Shown one piece after another: positions 43,848 to 55,523 of a DNA stretch of 64,000 nucleotides. Source of the DNA: Acidobacteriota bacterium. Lineage in GTDB: Bacteria > Acidobacteriota > Blastocatellia > Pyrinomonadales > Pyrinomonadaceae. The notes under the pieces were generated by a model. It was not told the origin of the DNA. It searched no databases and saw only the letters and a list, made by a program, of their open reading frames with translations. Position 1 is the stretch's first letter, and each line of letters begins with the position of its first letter. The position numbers and the translations under genes were made by a program. The stretch spans positions 496,001 through 560,000 of the forward strand of contig JAHBSI010000002.1 in the NCBI GenBank assembly GCA_019639195.1, in the 5' to 3' direction.

Positions 43848-45200
43848 CTATTTTCTCTCAATAATAAAGGTCGGCACCATTCCGCCGCCCGCCGTCACAT
43901 TTGCAAGCTCGTTTGAAGCAAGACGCGTAAATGCTGACCCAACTTTTCCCATAAAAAGAAGCGGATCGAGATCGACGAGCTGCTCGGCCATTTGCCACTC
44001 ACCGTCACCCGTGATCATTGGGAAATTCTCTTTAGCCGTTTTCACGCGCTCCTGCACAAGGTAATCGCCATCCGCAATGGCCGTCGCGATCGCGGCATCC
44101 CATTCTTCCGCTGTCGAATTCCAGCCGATATAAATGCCGTGTCCGCCGTAGTCATCGTTCGGTTTTAGCACCAGCCTTTGCGAATTCGCACGCGTCCATT
44201 CAACGAGGTCGATCTCGGCACCGTCATAGCGCGTTGACTCATTCCGAAAACGCCGAGTCCACGGCACGTGCGCTCGAATTACCGCGAGTTCGTCATCATC
44301 AAACAGGTGCTCATAACGCTCATTCGTCAAAACCCCAAAGATCGCTTTTTTATGCACGAGCTTTCCGCGAAAGCTGTTTACCATGCAGACGGCCCTCGCT
44401 TTGCAGGCCTCGAGCAGGGTCGGCTCTTCGTCGATGATCGGCAGATATTCGTTCACTAGAAGCCGTTTATAAACGATGTCGATCTCGCGGCCGTGTGCAG
44501 ACAGTCGTTTGCCGTCGAATTCAAGCTCATCCGGTGAGCAGATCAGCGAAGGATAGCCGTTCGCCTCAAAGAAATCCCGAAACAGCTCAAACTCTTTTAT
44601 CGTTGGCAGATCACGCAGGTCAACGATCGCGATCGTCGGCTTTTGCGGGAACTCGCCGCCGATGAATTCTTTGTAGCACTCAACAAGCGTTGCCAGCAGC
44701 TTTGAAGAACCTTCCAACGGCGTCAGCTCGTAACGCTCCGAGAACCGCTTCATCACGGGAAGCTCCCGGAAGATCTTTGATGCAGAATCAGCAAACGCGA
44801 TTCCCGCCGGGCTCTCTCCGTTTAGCTCGACATAAGAATAAGTGTCGCCGACAAGGAAAGAATCCAGCCGTGCGGTCGGAGAAACATGTGCATATCCGGG
44901 ATCGATCGCGATGAGCTTACGCTCGATGTCGGTAATGCCGAGTTCGTCGAGGAGCTTTTCGTCGGCGATGGCTGCTTCTTTAACCTTCTGAAGTGCGCCG
45001 AACACCGTCTCGCAGGCCCTGACAACGCGGTCCCAATCCGCACGAAGAACAAAGTGCGGCCGCAGATACGGCGAAAGCGGGCGCCCGCCGAAGATCAGCT
45101 TCGCGGCCTCAAGCTCGGCCTGAAGCATCGAGAGCGAATCAGCCGCCAGTGCTTCATCGCTTAGGAGTTCGTTGTAATGGTGGACAGCTTCGTCAAGCAT
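43848..45200 (-). CDS. circularly permuted ATP-grasp family protein
   Basis: A 450-residue cytosolic ligase-like protein. The ATP-grasp nucleotide motif is near the C-terminus (LVLKPNDDYGGHGIYIGW and DYLVQERV), while the substrate region comes first (SYVELNGESPAGIAF), the order found in circularly permuted ATP-grasp and glutathionylspermidine-synthase-like enzymes. It probably joins an amine to a carboxylate through an acyl phosphate; the substrate is unknown. It is transcribed toward the metalloprotease gene, from which it is separated by 41 bases. Confidence 0.82.
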   Translation of the reverse strand: MLDEAVHHYNELLSDEALAADSLSMLQAELEAAKLIFGGRPLSPYLRPHFVLRADWDRVVRACETVFGALQKVKEAAIADEKLLDELGITDIERKLIAIDPGYAHVSPTARLDSFLVGDTYSYVELNGESPAGIAFADSASKIFRELPVMKRFSERYELTPLEGSSKLLATLVECYKEFIGGEFPQKPTIAIVDLRDLPTIKEFELFRDFFEANGYPSLICSPDELEFDGKRLSAHGREIDIVYKRLLVNEYLPIIDEEPTLLEACKARAVCMVNSFRGKLVHKKAIFGVLTNERYEHLFDDDELAVIRAHVPWTRRFRNESTRYDGAEIDLVEWTRANSQRLVLKPNDDYGGHGIYIGWNSTAEEWDAAIATAIADGDYLVQERVKTAKENFPMITGDGEWQMAEQLVDLDPLLFMGKVGSAFTRLASNELANVTAGGGMVPTFIIERK

Positions 45201-45206
45201 TCTTGT

Positions 45207-45519
45207 CTATTTCGACATACTCAGGATCTCTTCAAACTCATCCTTCGTGAGCGGCATTACCGAAAAACGCGGCTGTCTCACGAGGTAAATATTAGCGAGC
45301 GCCTTATTCGCTTTGATCTGATCGAGTCCGACCGCCTTTTTCAGCGGCTTTAACGGTTTGATCTCGACGGCGAAAGAACACCTTGTCGCCTTTCTTCATC
45401 TCTTTCAGATGGTTGCGAGCCTTAAAGTTCCGCACGCCGGTCCAGTCGGTCGCGCCGTCTTTTACGAGATCGTCCCACGAGTACGCAGTTGGTTCCTGTT
45501 TTACCAGCCAATATGCCAT
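45207..45519 (-). pseudogene. EVE-domain gene with internal deletion
   Basis: The first 48 codons encode a normal EVE start (MAYWLVKQEPTAYSWDDLV, then WTGVRNFKARNHLKEMKKGD and KVFF). The sequence then jumps, out of frame, to the family C-terminus (VEIKPLKPLKKAVGLDQIKA, RQPRFSVMPLTKDEF). About 40-45 residues between the two are missing. The frame in use ends early after RTRSDQSE. EVE proteins read modified bases in DNA or RNA; this copy should be inactive. Confidence 0.82.
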
Positions 45520-45524
45520 ATCGG

Positions 45525-46109
45525 TTATTTCTTCGACTCCGCGGCCTTTTTATTGAGCCATTTCGCCCACCGCTCAAGCATCGGGCGGAAGGGCTTGAAG
45601 ATCTTCGCGCGCCAACTGCCCTCTGACTGTTTCTCGGTCCAGGCACGAAGGTTCTTCTCGGCGTACTGCCGAATTTGCGGTTCGAGACCCGTTTTCTTTA
45701 CGGAATGTCGGAGCGTCAGATAATAGTGCTGTCCCACAAGCGAAAAGATCAGGCCGGCCACATTGCCCTTAAACCCGCTCTTTGCCATGAAACGCTTTGC
45801 GCGGCCCTCTGTCGGCTGGAGCAGCGCGCCCATCGAGATCTCGAACCACGGAGCCGAATTCTGCACTCTCGGATGATAGAGTCCGGGAAGGTCGCCCTTT
45901 ACAGGCACGTCCATATTCTTGAGCCGCGGGTCGTTAATGAAGTCAACGAGCTTGATCCGCTCGATGCCGCGGGTCTGCTCGACCGGCAGGAAATCAAGAG
46001 CCTTGTGGATGGCCGCCTCGTAGTCCTTCGGAAGAGGAAAGGTCGCGGTGTTCTCGATCTTTACCTTGGTAGTTTTCGCGGCCTTTTGGCCTGCGGTTGC
46101 AATCGCCAT
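45525..46109 (-). CDS. conserved-looking hypothetical protein
   Basis: A 194-residue soluble protein with no signal peptide. I do not recognise the family. The N-terminus is Ala/Lys-rich; PLPKDYEAAIHKALDFLPVE and ERIKLVDFINDPRLKNMDVP look like an ordered domain, and the C-terminus is helical and very basic (FRPMLERWAKWLNKKAAESK). There are no membrane segments or catalytic signatures. It ends five bases before the EVE pseudogene starts, so the two probably formed an operon. Confidence 0.65.
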   Translation of the reverse strand: MAIATAGQKAAKTTKVKIENTATFPLPKDYEAAIHKALDFLPVEQTRGIERIKLVDFINDPRLKNMDVPVKGDLPGLYHPRVQNSAPWFEISMGALLQPTEGRAKRFMAKSGFKGNVAGLIFSLVGQHYYLTLRHSVKKTGLEPQIRQYAEKNLRAWTEKQSEGSWRAKIFKPFRPMLERWAKWLNKKAAESKK

Positions 46110-46263
46110 ATCGTTCTCTAAATTGTAATGGGTTCGCCGAAATTAGTAAATTCCGCCACGAAATGTGGCATCAACGCAACACATCCGGCCCTAGATGTAT
46201 GCAAAACGCAGCAAAAATGCCCGAACTTCCCTCGGCATACATCTTGCTAAAGGAAAATTGACG

Positions 46264-47109
46264 ATGGCGAATCAGATCACGCTGGCAAATGCGGTATCGA
46301 CAAGCGGCATCGGCCTCCACACCGGGGTCGAGGTGAATCTGCGCCTACGCCCGGCGCCGGAGAACACCGGTTATGTGTTTGTCCGCACCGACCTTGATAA
46401 TTTTGAGATCCCGGCGTCAGTCGAATTCATTTCGCATTGCTCTTACGCGACGACGCTTATGCGACGCGGCGTCGTGCTTTCGACTTGCGAACATCTGCTC
46501 TCGGCCTTACGCGGAAGCTGGATCGACAACTGCTTTATCGAGCTCGACAGTATCGAAGTCCCGATCCTTGACGGTTCGAGCGAGAATTTCATCGACCTGC
46601 TCGAAAGGGCCGGAACCGTCGAGCAGCCTTCGCCTCGCCGAACGCTTGTTGTAAAGCAAAAAGTGACGGTCGATCAAGGCGGCCGCAAGATGTCGATCGA
46701 ACCCGCGGACAATTTCGAGATCGATTGCGTTATCGACTTTCCGCATCCGTTCATCAAGCGGCAGACCTATCGCTTTGTGATGAAGAATGGCTCATTCGGC
46801 CGCGAGATCGCGTCAGCCCGCACCTTCGGGTTTGCCGAAGAGATCGATATGCTCCGCAAGGCGAATCTCGCCCTCGGCGGTTCGCTCGACAACGCAATCG
46901 TCCTGACAAAGGATGGAATGTTGAATGAAACTCCGCTTCGATACGCGGACGAATTCGTGCGGCACAAGATACTCGACATCATCGGCGACGTCGCTCTGGT
47001 CGGGATGCCGATAAAAGGTCGCATTACCGCCGAAAAGAGCGGCCATTCCGTCCACGCCCAACTAATGACCAAACTCCTCGAAACCGAATCCGCCTGGGAG
47101 ATCGTCTAA
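46264..47109 (+). CDS. lpxC: UDP-3-O-acyl-N-acetylglucosamine deacetylase
   Basis: Second and committed step of lipid A synthesis, a zinc-dependent deacetylase in the cytosol. The zinc ligands are His77 in TCEHLLSAL, His234 and Asp238 in FVRHKILDIIGD; His261 in SGHSVHAQ is the catalytic base. At 281 residues it is a little short, lacking the usual C-terminal tail. The start at 46264 is supported by AAGGA nine bases upstream and by the family N-terminus QITLANAVSTSGIGLHTG. It shows that the host makes lipopolysaccharide. Confidence 0.95.
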   Translation: MANQITLANAVSTSGIGLHTGVEVNLRLRPAPENTGYVFVRTDLDNFEIPASVEFISHCSYATTLMRRGVVLSTCEHLLSALRGSWIDNCFIELDSIEVPILDGSSENFIDLLERAGTVEQPSPRRTLVVKQKVTVDQGGRKMSIEPADNFEIDCVIDFPHPFIKRQTYRFVMKNGSFGREIASARTFGFAEEIDMLRKANLALGGSLDNAIVLTKDGMLNETPLRYADEFVRHKILDIIGDVALVGMPIKGRITAEKSGHSVHAQLMTKLLETESAWEIV

Positions 47110-47115
47110 GCTCTA

Positions 47116-47544
47116 AATGCCGCGTGTTTCACACGCTCGTGTCGCGGTCCGCGGCATCTACACATTCCGCTTCGCTTCATGTGTAGCTAATGCTATTTTG
47201 ATGTGCTCCGCACATCGCCCGGCATATTTTCCAAATTTGACTGCTCCGTACATGGTCGGGCATATATCGAAATTCGGTTTGCACCACGCATCGAGAGGCG
47301 ATCCGCATTTGGCGTTTTTACCGCGTTCGAACTTCACACTTCGATCTAAACGCGGCGCCCGTTCCAAGCGTGCGAAGCACGCAAAACAAGTCTAGCTACA
47401 GGTGGAGCGTAGCGTAACCTGTAGGAACCGTGCACCAAACAATGCAAGCGTGTGTAACACGCGATATATCAGAGCGAAAACAAATGCCGCGTGTTTCACA
47501 CGCTCGTGTCGCGGTTTGAGGCGACCACGCCGTAAACGGCGTGG
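47116..47544. repeat. cluster of REP-like palindromes and a 33-bp direct repeat
   Basis: The gap between lpxC and gnd is filled with repeats. The unit AATGCCGCGTGTTTCACACG and the next 13 bases occur identically at 47116-47148 and 47483-47515. Palindromes lie at 47368-47382 (GCGTGC-GAA-GCACGC), 47396-47424 (CTACAGGT to ACCTGTAG) and 47525-47544 (CCACGCCG-TAAA-CGGCGTGG). No gene is supported. Such clusters usually belong to genome-wide repeat families moved by RAYT transposases. Confidence 0.65.
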
Positions 47545-47585
47545 CTAATTAGCCGCGTGCTTCAGCCCGCGGTCTGATCAACGCC

Positions 47586-48989
47586 TCAACCGTCCCAATC
47601 GTCGGTGTGAAACGTTCCTTCGCGATCGACGCGTCTATAGGTGTGTGCTCCGAAGAAGTCGCGTTGGGCCTGGATAAGGTTTGCGGGCAGTTTCTCGGCC
47701 CGAAAAGCGTCAAAGTAGTTCAGCGCAGAGCTTAGACAGAGTGCCGGAATGCCGTGCCGCATCGACGCCGAGATCAGCTTGCGAAGGTTTGGCGTATGCT
47801 GCTTCAGCGCATCTGCAAACTGTGCATCGATCATCAAATTCTCAAGATCCTGTTTATCACCGAACGCCTTCCGCATCTCTTCGAGCATCGCAGAGCGAAT
47901 GATGCAGCCGCCACGCCAGATCTTCGCTATCTCGGCAAGATCAAGCCCATAAGAAAGCTCGGTTGACGCGGCCTGAAGGAGCGACATCCCTTGTGCATAA
48001 GTGATAATGAACGCGGCGGTCAAGGCTTTTTGCAGGTCGTCAGTGGTTACGGGATCTGCGGTATCGGTCAGGTCCTTGCCAAAGCTGGCGCCGACCGCGC
48101 TTCGGACACTGCGGATCGCCGAGATCTGCCGCATCGAGACTGCAGAATCGATCGTGGGGATCGGGATCCCGAGATCCAATGCAGCCTGCGACGTCCACTT
48201 GCCGGTTCCCTTTTGTCCGGCCTCATCAAGCACCTCATCGACGAGGAATTTCCCTGTTTCCGGATCGACCTTTCGCAGAACCGTCGCCGTGATCTCAACG
48301 AGAAACGAATTAAGCTCGGTCGTGTTCCATTTTGCAAAGATCTCGCCGATCTCGCCCGCGGTCTTTCCCTTGACTCGTCGAAGATAGTCGTAGGTCTCCC
48401 CGATGATCTGCATCAGGCCGTACTCGATGCCGTTGTGGACCATTTTCACGAAATGCCCGGCCGAGCCTTTGCCCATATACGCAACGCAAGGTTCGCCATC
48501 GACCTTAGCCGCAACCGCTTTCAGAATATCGTCAACGCGGTCGTAATCCTCTTTTGTACCGCCGGGCATAATGCTGGCCCCATGGCGGGCACCTTCTTCG
48601 CCGCCGCTTACGCCAACGCCCATAAAGCCGATCTTCTTTTCCGACAATTCCGCGATCCTGCGATCGGTGTCCGTGAAATGCGAATTTCCTCCGTCGATGA
48701 TAAGGTCGGCCGGATCAAGATGCGGCACGAGGTCATTGATCACCGCATCGACGATCTTGCCCGCCGGCACGAGCAGCATAATGTTCCGCGGACTTTCGAG
48801 CTTTGCAAGAAACTCACCAAGATCATTGCCGACGTCGACGGGCATTGCCGCACCTTCTTTCAAAAGAAGTTCGCGTTTACCGGCATCAAGATCGTAGCCG
48901 ACACCGGCAATGCCGTGTTCGGCGACATTCAACAAAAAGTTTCGCCCCATCGTACCGAGGCCGATCATTCCAAAATGCGCTTTTGCCAT
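47586..48989 (-). CDS. gnd: 6-phosphogluconate dehydrogenase (decarboxylating)
   Basis: Oxidative pentose phosphate pathway: 6-phosphogluconate to ribulose 5-phosphate with NADP. At 467 residues it is the long homodimeric form. The Rossmann start is MIGLGTMGRN, the substrate loops are GVGVSGGEEGARHG and the catalytic KMVHNGIEYG, and the C-terminal HTYRRVDREGTFHTDDW tail enters the other subunit's site. The start at 48989 (MAKAH) avoids three extra codons. It follows the kinase gene by nine bases, so both are probably on one transcript. Confidence 0.96.
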   Translation of the reverse strand: MAKAHFGMIGLGTMGRNFLLNVAEHGIAGVGYDLDAGKRELLLKEGAAMPVDVGNDLGEFLAKLESPRNIMLLVPAGKIVDAVINDLVPHLDPADLIIDGGNSHFTDTDRRIAELSEKKIGFMGVGVSGGEEGARHGASIMPGGTKEDYDRVDDILKAVAAKVDGEPCVAYMGKGSAGHFVKMVHNGIEYGLMQIIGETYDYLRRVKGKTAGEIGEIFAKWNTTELNSFLVEITATVLRKVDPETGKFLVDEVLDEAGQKGTGKWTSQAALDLGIPIPTIDSAVSMRQISAIRSVRSAVGASFGKDLTDTADPVTTDDLQKALTAAFIITYAQGMSLLQAASTELSYGLDLAEIAKIWRGGCIIRSAMLEEMRKAFGDKQDLENLMIDAQFADALKQHTPNLRKLISASMRHGIPALCLSSALNYFDAFRAEKLPANLIQAQRDFFGAHTYRRVDREGTFHTDDWDG

Positions 48990-48998
48990 ACAGATCAA

Positions 48999-49910
48999 TT
49001 ATATGCCCCAGATGTCGGATTGAACTACTTCGTCATCGTACTGTTCAGGCATTTCATCAAAGATCCACCACGCGACGACGATTGAATGGGCGAATGCCCA
49101 CTCCCGAAGAGCTTGCTCCGTCAGTCCTGTAGAATCAGCGAACTTTCTGACCGCCGTCGTAAGCAGTTGGAGTTTATCGCGTCGTTCACCTATCCATCGG
49201 TGAAAATTGTTCAAAAAGACGGCGACCTCAAATCCGAGAGCTCCAACCATTCCTTTCGGGTCTATTAACGCAAATCCATCGCCAAACGCGACGATGTTCT
49301 CCGCGTGAAGGTCGCCGTGCAAGTATTGAGGCGAGGCAGCACTCCCAAGCCGAGAGTAGATCGCGATGGCACGGGCGGCGTATTCGGACGGAAAGGCGGT
49401 GCCGAAGCAGCGTTCGAGATTCTCAAACCAATCGTCAAGCCGAATCACGTCGGCTTGATCAATAGGAGCCTGCATACGGATCCTATTTAGCAGATCCGTC
49501 GCTATTTCCACTGCCTTAAGCGGTTGATCACGGCAGGTCTTAGCGACAGTCGTTCCCGGTAGTGCACGCTCGATAAGCAGGGCTCTATCCTGCCGACTCT
49601 CCTCAAAGAGTCGAACGGCTCCGTTCCCCCCAATGGTTCTCAGATATTTTGCCTCTGCAAGAATTTCTGTCTCGTTGATCGGTGGTGCGATCTTCAAGAC
49701 CACGCTTCGGCCGTCGGCGGATTCTGCAGGGGCAGTGTAGTTAAAGTTGATATTCCTGAACGGCCGTCCCACCCTGATACTCCAGCGAGCTTCAAGATTA
49801 CTGATGGATCCGGGAAGCCTGTTGAGCCACGCTCGGCCTTCGTCGCCTGAGAGTGAGACGATATTCTTCACGAACTGATCCGGAAGATCTGTGCTGGTCA
49901 TCTGTGCCAT
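48999..49910 (-). CDS. APH(6)/hydroxyurea-kinase-like phosphotransferase
   Basis: A 303-residue small-molecule kinase of the aminoglycoside-6-phosphotransferase-like family. The catalytic loop is YLHGDLHAENIV and the metal site is FALIDPKGMVG, followed by the family's EVAVFLNN stretch. Related enzymes phosphorylate streptomycin or hydroxyurea; the natural substrate here is unknown and resistance is not implied. The start MAQM at 49910 has AAGGA upstream; the frame extends 28 codons further, which would overlap the divergent PLP gene. It probably forms an operon with gnd. Confidence 0.82.
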   Translation of the reverse strand: MAQMTSTDLPDQFVKNIVSLSGDEGRAWLNRLPGSISNLEARWSIRVGRPFRNINFNYTAPAESADGRSVVLKIAPPINETEILAEAKYLRTIGGNGAVRLFEESRQDRALLIERALPGTTVAKTCRDQPLKAVEIATDLLNRIRMQAPIDQADVIRLDDWFENLERCFGTAFPSEYAARAIAIYSRLGSAASPQYLHGDLHAENIVAFGDGFALIDPKGMVGALGFEVAVFLNNFHRWIGERRDKLQLLTTAVRKFADSTGLTEQALREWAFAHSIVVAWWIFDEMPEQYDDEVVQSDIWGI

Positions 49911-49953
49911 CGCGTCCTTGACGAGTGTATTCGGTCTGTCGGATTCTTTACAA

Positions 49954-50865
49954 ATGAAACCTTTGTCGCAGGCGATAAGGCCAACCACTGTCATCGAACC
50001 GGAGAAACTTCGCTCTCACCTCGGCCTCGACCTTGTCGTTATTAGCGAGACGTTCCAACATACCGGCAGTTTCAAATTCCGAGCCGCATACAACGTAGTT
50101 CTGAATCGCCCTGAAAGCGAATTCGTAGGCGTCTCTTCTGGGAATTTCGGCCAGGCACTCGCCTTCGCCTGCAAACTGCTCGACCGCAAGTGTACGGTCG
50201 TGATGCCGCATAACTCGGCCAAGGTAAAGGTGGATTCGGTCGTCTCTTATGGCGCGGCCGCGGACCTGATAAACGTCAATGAGATAAGCCGAGTCGAGCG
50301 TCTCGAACAGCTTCGTGAGCAGCGGCCGGACGCTTATATGGCGAGCGCATTCGACGACAGGCTTGTTATCGAGGGGAATTCCTCGCTCGGTGACGAGGTC
50401 ATCGGTCTCGGGCTCGATGCAATTGTCGTTCCGATAGGCGGCGGCGGACTGATATCCGGTACGATCGAAGCCTTTGAACGGGCCGGCAAAGCGATCGGGA
50501 TCTTCGGCGCTGAACCCGCAATGGCAAATGACGCCGCGCGTTCGCTAAAGGCGGGAAAGATCATCCCAAACGACCTAGAACCTCAAACGATCGCCGACGG
50601 AACCCGCACGCTTTCGGTCGGAGACCTCACTTTTCCTGTAATTCAACGCGGCGTCAAAGATATTCTTGAGGTCTCGGAGGAAAAGATCGTCGAAGGGCTA
50701 AAGCTCTATTTTTCACACGCAAATCTCAAATGTGAACCGACCGGAGCTCTGTCGCTCGGCGCGGTCCTGCAATATCCAGAGCAGTTTCGGGACAAACGAG
50801 TGGGCGTCGTTGTAAGCGGCGGCAACGTTGACCGGGACGTTTACTTGTCAACTGTTTCAGTCTAA
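49954..50865 (+). CDS. threonine dehydratase/serine racemase-like PLP enzyme
   Basis: Fold-type II pyridoxal-phosphate enzyme of 303 residues. The Schiff-base lysine is in TGSFKFRAAYN, the phosphate is held by VPIGGGGLISG, and substrate carboxylate by SSGNFGQALAF. There is no C-terminal ACT domain, so it is a catabolic threonine/serine dehydratase or a racemase not controlled by isoleucine. The start at 49954 is chosen because upstream codons are unlike the family. It is divergent from the kinase/gnd operon with a 43-base intergenic space. Confidence 0.87.
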   Translation: MKPLSQAIRPTTVIEPEKLRSHLGLDLVVISETFQHTGSFKFRAAYNVVLNRPESEFVGVSSGNFGQALAFACKLLDRKCTVVMPHNSAKVKVDSVVSYGAAADLINVNEISRVERLEQLREQRPDAYMASAFDDRLVIEGNSSLGDEVIGLGLDAIVVPIGGGGLISGTIEAFERAGKAIGIFGAEPAMANDAARSLKAGKIIPNDLEPQTIADGTRTLSVGDLTFPVIQRGVKDILEVSEEKIVEGLKLYFSHANLKCEPTGALSLGAVLQYPEQFRDKRVGVVVSGGNVDRDVYLSTVSV

Positions 50866-50967
50866 TTTCGGAGAACTCCTTCTATATTCTTCGGACTATA
50901 TTCTTAGGACCGATCCGTGCTTGGAACGGAACAGGTTTTGAGCCACAATACACGCTACTGGAGAATA

Positions 50968-52308
50968 ATGAGCACCGGAAGAAGAATACCATTTTGGGAA
51001 GCATTTCGATTCTGGCTAAAGCTCGGCTTCATATCTTTTGGCGGGCCGGCCGGCCAGATCGCGATCATGCACAAGGAGCTCGTTGACAGGCGACGCTGGC
51101 TCGGTGAAGAACGTTTCCTCCACGCCCTAAACTATTGTATGTTGCTCCCGGGGCCCGAAGCTCACCAACTCGCGATCTATATTGGCTGGCTGTTGCATCG
51201 GGTTTGGGGCGGAATTGTCGCCGGCGTGTTCTTTGTAGTTCCGTCGATCTTTGTCCTTTTAGGACTTTCCTATATTTACGCCGCACACGGGGCAGTCCCG
51301 GCGGTAGCTGGAGTGCTTGATGGGTTTAAGCCCGTGGTCGTGGCGATCGTTGTCGAAGCATTGTTAAAGATCGGTAAGCGGTCTCTAAAGGCTCGCGCCC
51401 ACTACACAGTTGCGGCCCTGGCATTTGTTTCGATCTTTTTCCTGCACGTTCCATTCCCTGTCATTGTGCTGGTCGCCGGTCTTATTGGGCTCTTCACTGT
51501 TAGGTATTTTCCCACATTCATCGCTCCAAGCATTGCAAAGTCAGTCGAGGCCGAACTGCCTTCGGCCAACGACCTGCTGCCTCTGGCGATCTCAGATCAC
51601 GGTGAACTTCCGCCCCACACCAAGCCATCTCGCCGCCGGCTTTTTCAGGTCATGCTGATCGGCGTCGGATTGTGGGTGATTCCGTTCGCCGTACTCCTCC
51701 TATGCCATGGATGGGACAGTCTGCATATTCGAGAATACACGTTCTTTACGCAAGCGGCATTGGTCACCTTTGGCGGAGCATATGCTGTCCTCGCTTACGT
51801 CACCCAAGCGGTAACGCAAGCCCCTTTCAATTGGCTGACACCGGGACAGGCCATTGATGGGCTTGCGCTGGCCGAAACAACGCCGGGCCCGCTGATCATG
51901 GTGCTTCAGTTCGTCGGCTTTATGGCCGGATGGAACAATCCGGTAGGTGGTCTTTCGCCTACCGCAAGTGCAATTTTAGGTGCTCTGGTCACAACATATG
52001 TGACCTTTCTGCCATCCTTTCTGTTCATTTTTCTCGGAGCGCCATATATTGAATATCTTCGGGGCAGCAAAGTGTTGACAGGATCTCTTTCCATGATCAC
52101 GGCAGCGGTTGTCGGTGTCATCTTAAACCTCGCCCTCGTTTTTGGGCTCGCGGTTATCGCACCCCACGGTTTGGGTGGTCCCGTCAATTGGGTGTCAGGC
52201 CTTCTAAGTATCTTTGGATTTATTGCGCTCTTTCGCTTTAAGATCGACGTCTTATGGGTTGTCCTTGCGGGAGGCTTTGTGGGGTTAATTCGAGCTATGC
52301 TTGCCTAA
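50968..52308 (+). CDS. chrA: chromate efflux transporter, ChrA family
   Basis: A 446-residue inner-membrane protein, long two-domain form of the CHR superfamily. Both halves carry the signature: [20 protein letters not shown] with [16 protein letters not shown] in the first, [16 protein letters not shown] with [20 protein letters not shown] in the second. About ten to twelve hydrophobic segments are visible. It exports chromate in characterised members; sulfate or another anion is possible. The start at 50968 has GGAG at six bases. It follows the PLP gene by about 100 bases. Confidence 0.92.
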   Translation: MSTGRRIPFWEAFRFWLKLGFISFGGPAGQIAIMHKELVDRRRWLGEERFLHALNYCMLLPGPEAHQLAIYIGWLLHRVWGGIVAGVFFVVPSIFVLLGLSYIYAAHGAVPAVAGVLDGFKPVVVAIVVEALLKIGKRSLKARAHYTVAALAFVSIFFLHVPFPVIVLVAGLIGLFTVRYFPTFIAPSIAKSVEAELPSANDLLPLAISDHGELPPHTKPSRRRLFQVMLIGVGLWVIPFAVLLLCHGWDSLHIREYTFFTQAALVTFGGAYAVLAYVTQAVTQAPFNWLTPGQAIDGLALAETTPGPLIMVLQFVGFMAGWNNPVGGLSPTASAILGALVTTYVTFLPSFLFIFLGAPYIEYLRGSKVLTGSLSMITAAVVGVILNLALVFGLAVIAPHGLGGPVNWVSGLLSIFGFIALFRFKIDVLWVVLAGGFVGLIRAMLA

Positions 52309-52361
52309 TAACGAACCTTCAAGCAAGTTCATGCAAATTCCCCGGCGCCATAAAACGATCT

Positions 52362-54041
<1,680 letters not shown>

Positions 54042-54056
54042 ATAAACCTTTGATGC

Positions 54057-55295
54057 TTAATGTCTGCCTCCGAACGGCCCGGCCGAGATCATTTGGATGA
54101 TCGGCAAATAGATCGCAAGCAGAATTACGACGACGACGCCCGCCATAAAGAGCAGAATGAGCGGCTCGAGGAGCGTCGTAAGCTGTTCGAGCCGAACTTC
54201 GGCTTCAGCGTCATAGAACGCCGCGACCTCGTCCAGCATCTCACGCAAGCTGCCGGATCGTTCGCCGATCCCGATCATATCCAGCCCAAGCGGCGGTATC
54301 CAATTTGCTGTCTCAAGAGCTTCGGTAAATCCGCGGCCTTCGCGAATGAGCGGCAGAACCGACTGGCTTTTTCGCCTGAGTTCAAGGTTGTTCAGGGCCT
54401 GAGACGAAATATCCCACGATTCAGGCACCGTAATTCCGCCGGAGAGCAGCGTCGAGAGCGATCGCGAGAGCTGAGCCGTTGCCATATTTCTCACGAGCTG
54501 ACCGGCAACCGGGATCCGTAAGACGGTCTTGTGCAAAAGCAGCTTGCCGTTCTGCGTTCGGAACCAAAAGATCAGCCCGAGAATCACGATGATGATCAGC
54601 GGCAAGACCCACCAGATATTCGCTACGATGCCGCCGGAAATGTAAACGACCGCCCGCGTAAGCACGGGCAGTTCGCGGCTTTGGTTCAGATTCCGGAACA
54701 GGTCCGACATTCGCGGCACGATATAAAGCGTCAGAAACGCAACCATTATCGTTGCCGCAACGAGCAAAAATGCCGGATAGGCGAGAGCCCCGCGGAGTTT
54801 CCTCGTGATCGCGACGCTCCGACGCAAATAGGTGACAAATCGTGCAAGAACATCGTCGAGAGCTCCGCTCTTCTCACCCGAAAGTATCGACGCAGTGTAG
54901 ATCTTCGGGAAGATCCCTTGCTCCTCGAATGCCTGAGAAAGCGGTTCGCCGTTCTTGATGCGCTCTTCAACATCGGCGAGCACCGTCCGAAGGCTCGCTG
55001 ACCCGGAGCGCGTTTTTAGAAGCTCGATCGCCTGAAGGACCGGAATACCCGCGCGCAGAAGCGCCGAGAATTGCTGATTAAAGAGCAGAAAATCCGCCTG
55101 TTTGACCTTTGTGTGCTTGCCCGAACCTCCGAGCCCTAGGACGGACGATAGACCATTCTCGGCCGAGGAAACGGCAAAAACGCGAAATCCGTCGGCCTCG
55201 AGCCGAAGTTTTGCTTCCGAAGCGCCGACGGCTTCGACCATCTTTGTTACGATCTCGCCGGATGGAGTTCCAAGGCGGCAGATGAATTCAGGCAT
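54057..55295 (-). CDS. type II secretion/type IV pilus inner-membrane protein GspF/PilC
   Basis: A 412-residue platform protein with two T2SSF domains, each ending in a hydrophobic helix: QFSALLRAGIPVLQAIELLK and AYPAFLLVAATIMVAFLTL in the first, LSTLLSGGITVPESW and the last 25 hydrophobic residues in the second. About three membrane segments. The N-terminal 60 residues contact the ATPase encoded 15 bases downstream. It is probably needed for pilus assembly, twitching or protein export. Confidence 0.93.
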   Translation of the reverse strand: MPEFICRLGTPSGEIVTKMVEAVGASEAKLRLEADGFRVFAVSSAENGLSSVLGLGGSGKHTKVKQADFLLFNQQFSALLRAGIPVLQAIELLKTRSGSASLRTVLADVEERIKNGEPLSQAFEEQGIFPKIYTASILSGEKSGALDDVLARFVTYLRRSVAITRKLRGALAYPAFLLVAATIMVAFLTLYIVPRMSDLFRNLNQSRELPVLTRAVVYISGGIVANIWWVLPLIIIVILGLIFWFRTQNGKLLLHKTVLRIPVAGQLVRNMATAQLSRSLSTLLSGGITVPESWDISSQALNNLELRRKSQSVLPLIREGRGFTEALETANWIPPLGLDMIGIGERSGSLREMLDEVAAFYDAEAEVRLEQLTTLLEPLILLFMAGVVVVILLAIYLPIIQMISAGPFGGRH

Positions 55296-55523
55296 AAGTT
55301 AGGGCGACCCACGGTGAAAGCCTTTCAAACAAGGGCTTTACGTCTTCAAAGGGCGAATTATAACACGTTCGGCCGCCCGAAATGTTCCGTTTCGCGGCAA
55401 CCGGGGCGAACCTTGTAAATTCTTTTGGCGAAACAACCTTCGCACTCTCGTCGGCATCTTAAAAAAATACATTGAACGGATTTTCGCGAATCTCTACAAT
55501 AGAATTGTTCCTCTCGAGCATGT

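Noticed and set aside
47116..47544. Repeats considered as a CRISPR array
   Set aside because: Only two identical copies 367 bases apart, other palindromes differ, and there are no regular spacers or cas genes.
47991..49085. 364-codon plus-strand frame over gnd
   Set aside because: Antisense to the well-recognised 6-phosphogluconate dehydrogenase; no family resemblance.
48999..49910. Calling the kinase a streptomycin-resistance gene
   Set aside because: Family resemblance is clear, but chromosomal coupling with gnd and absence of context do not support a specific antibiotic substrate.
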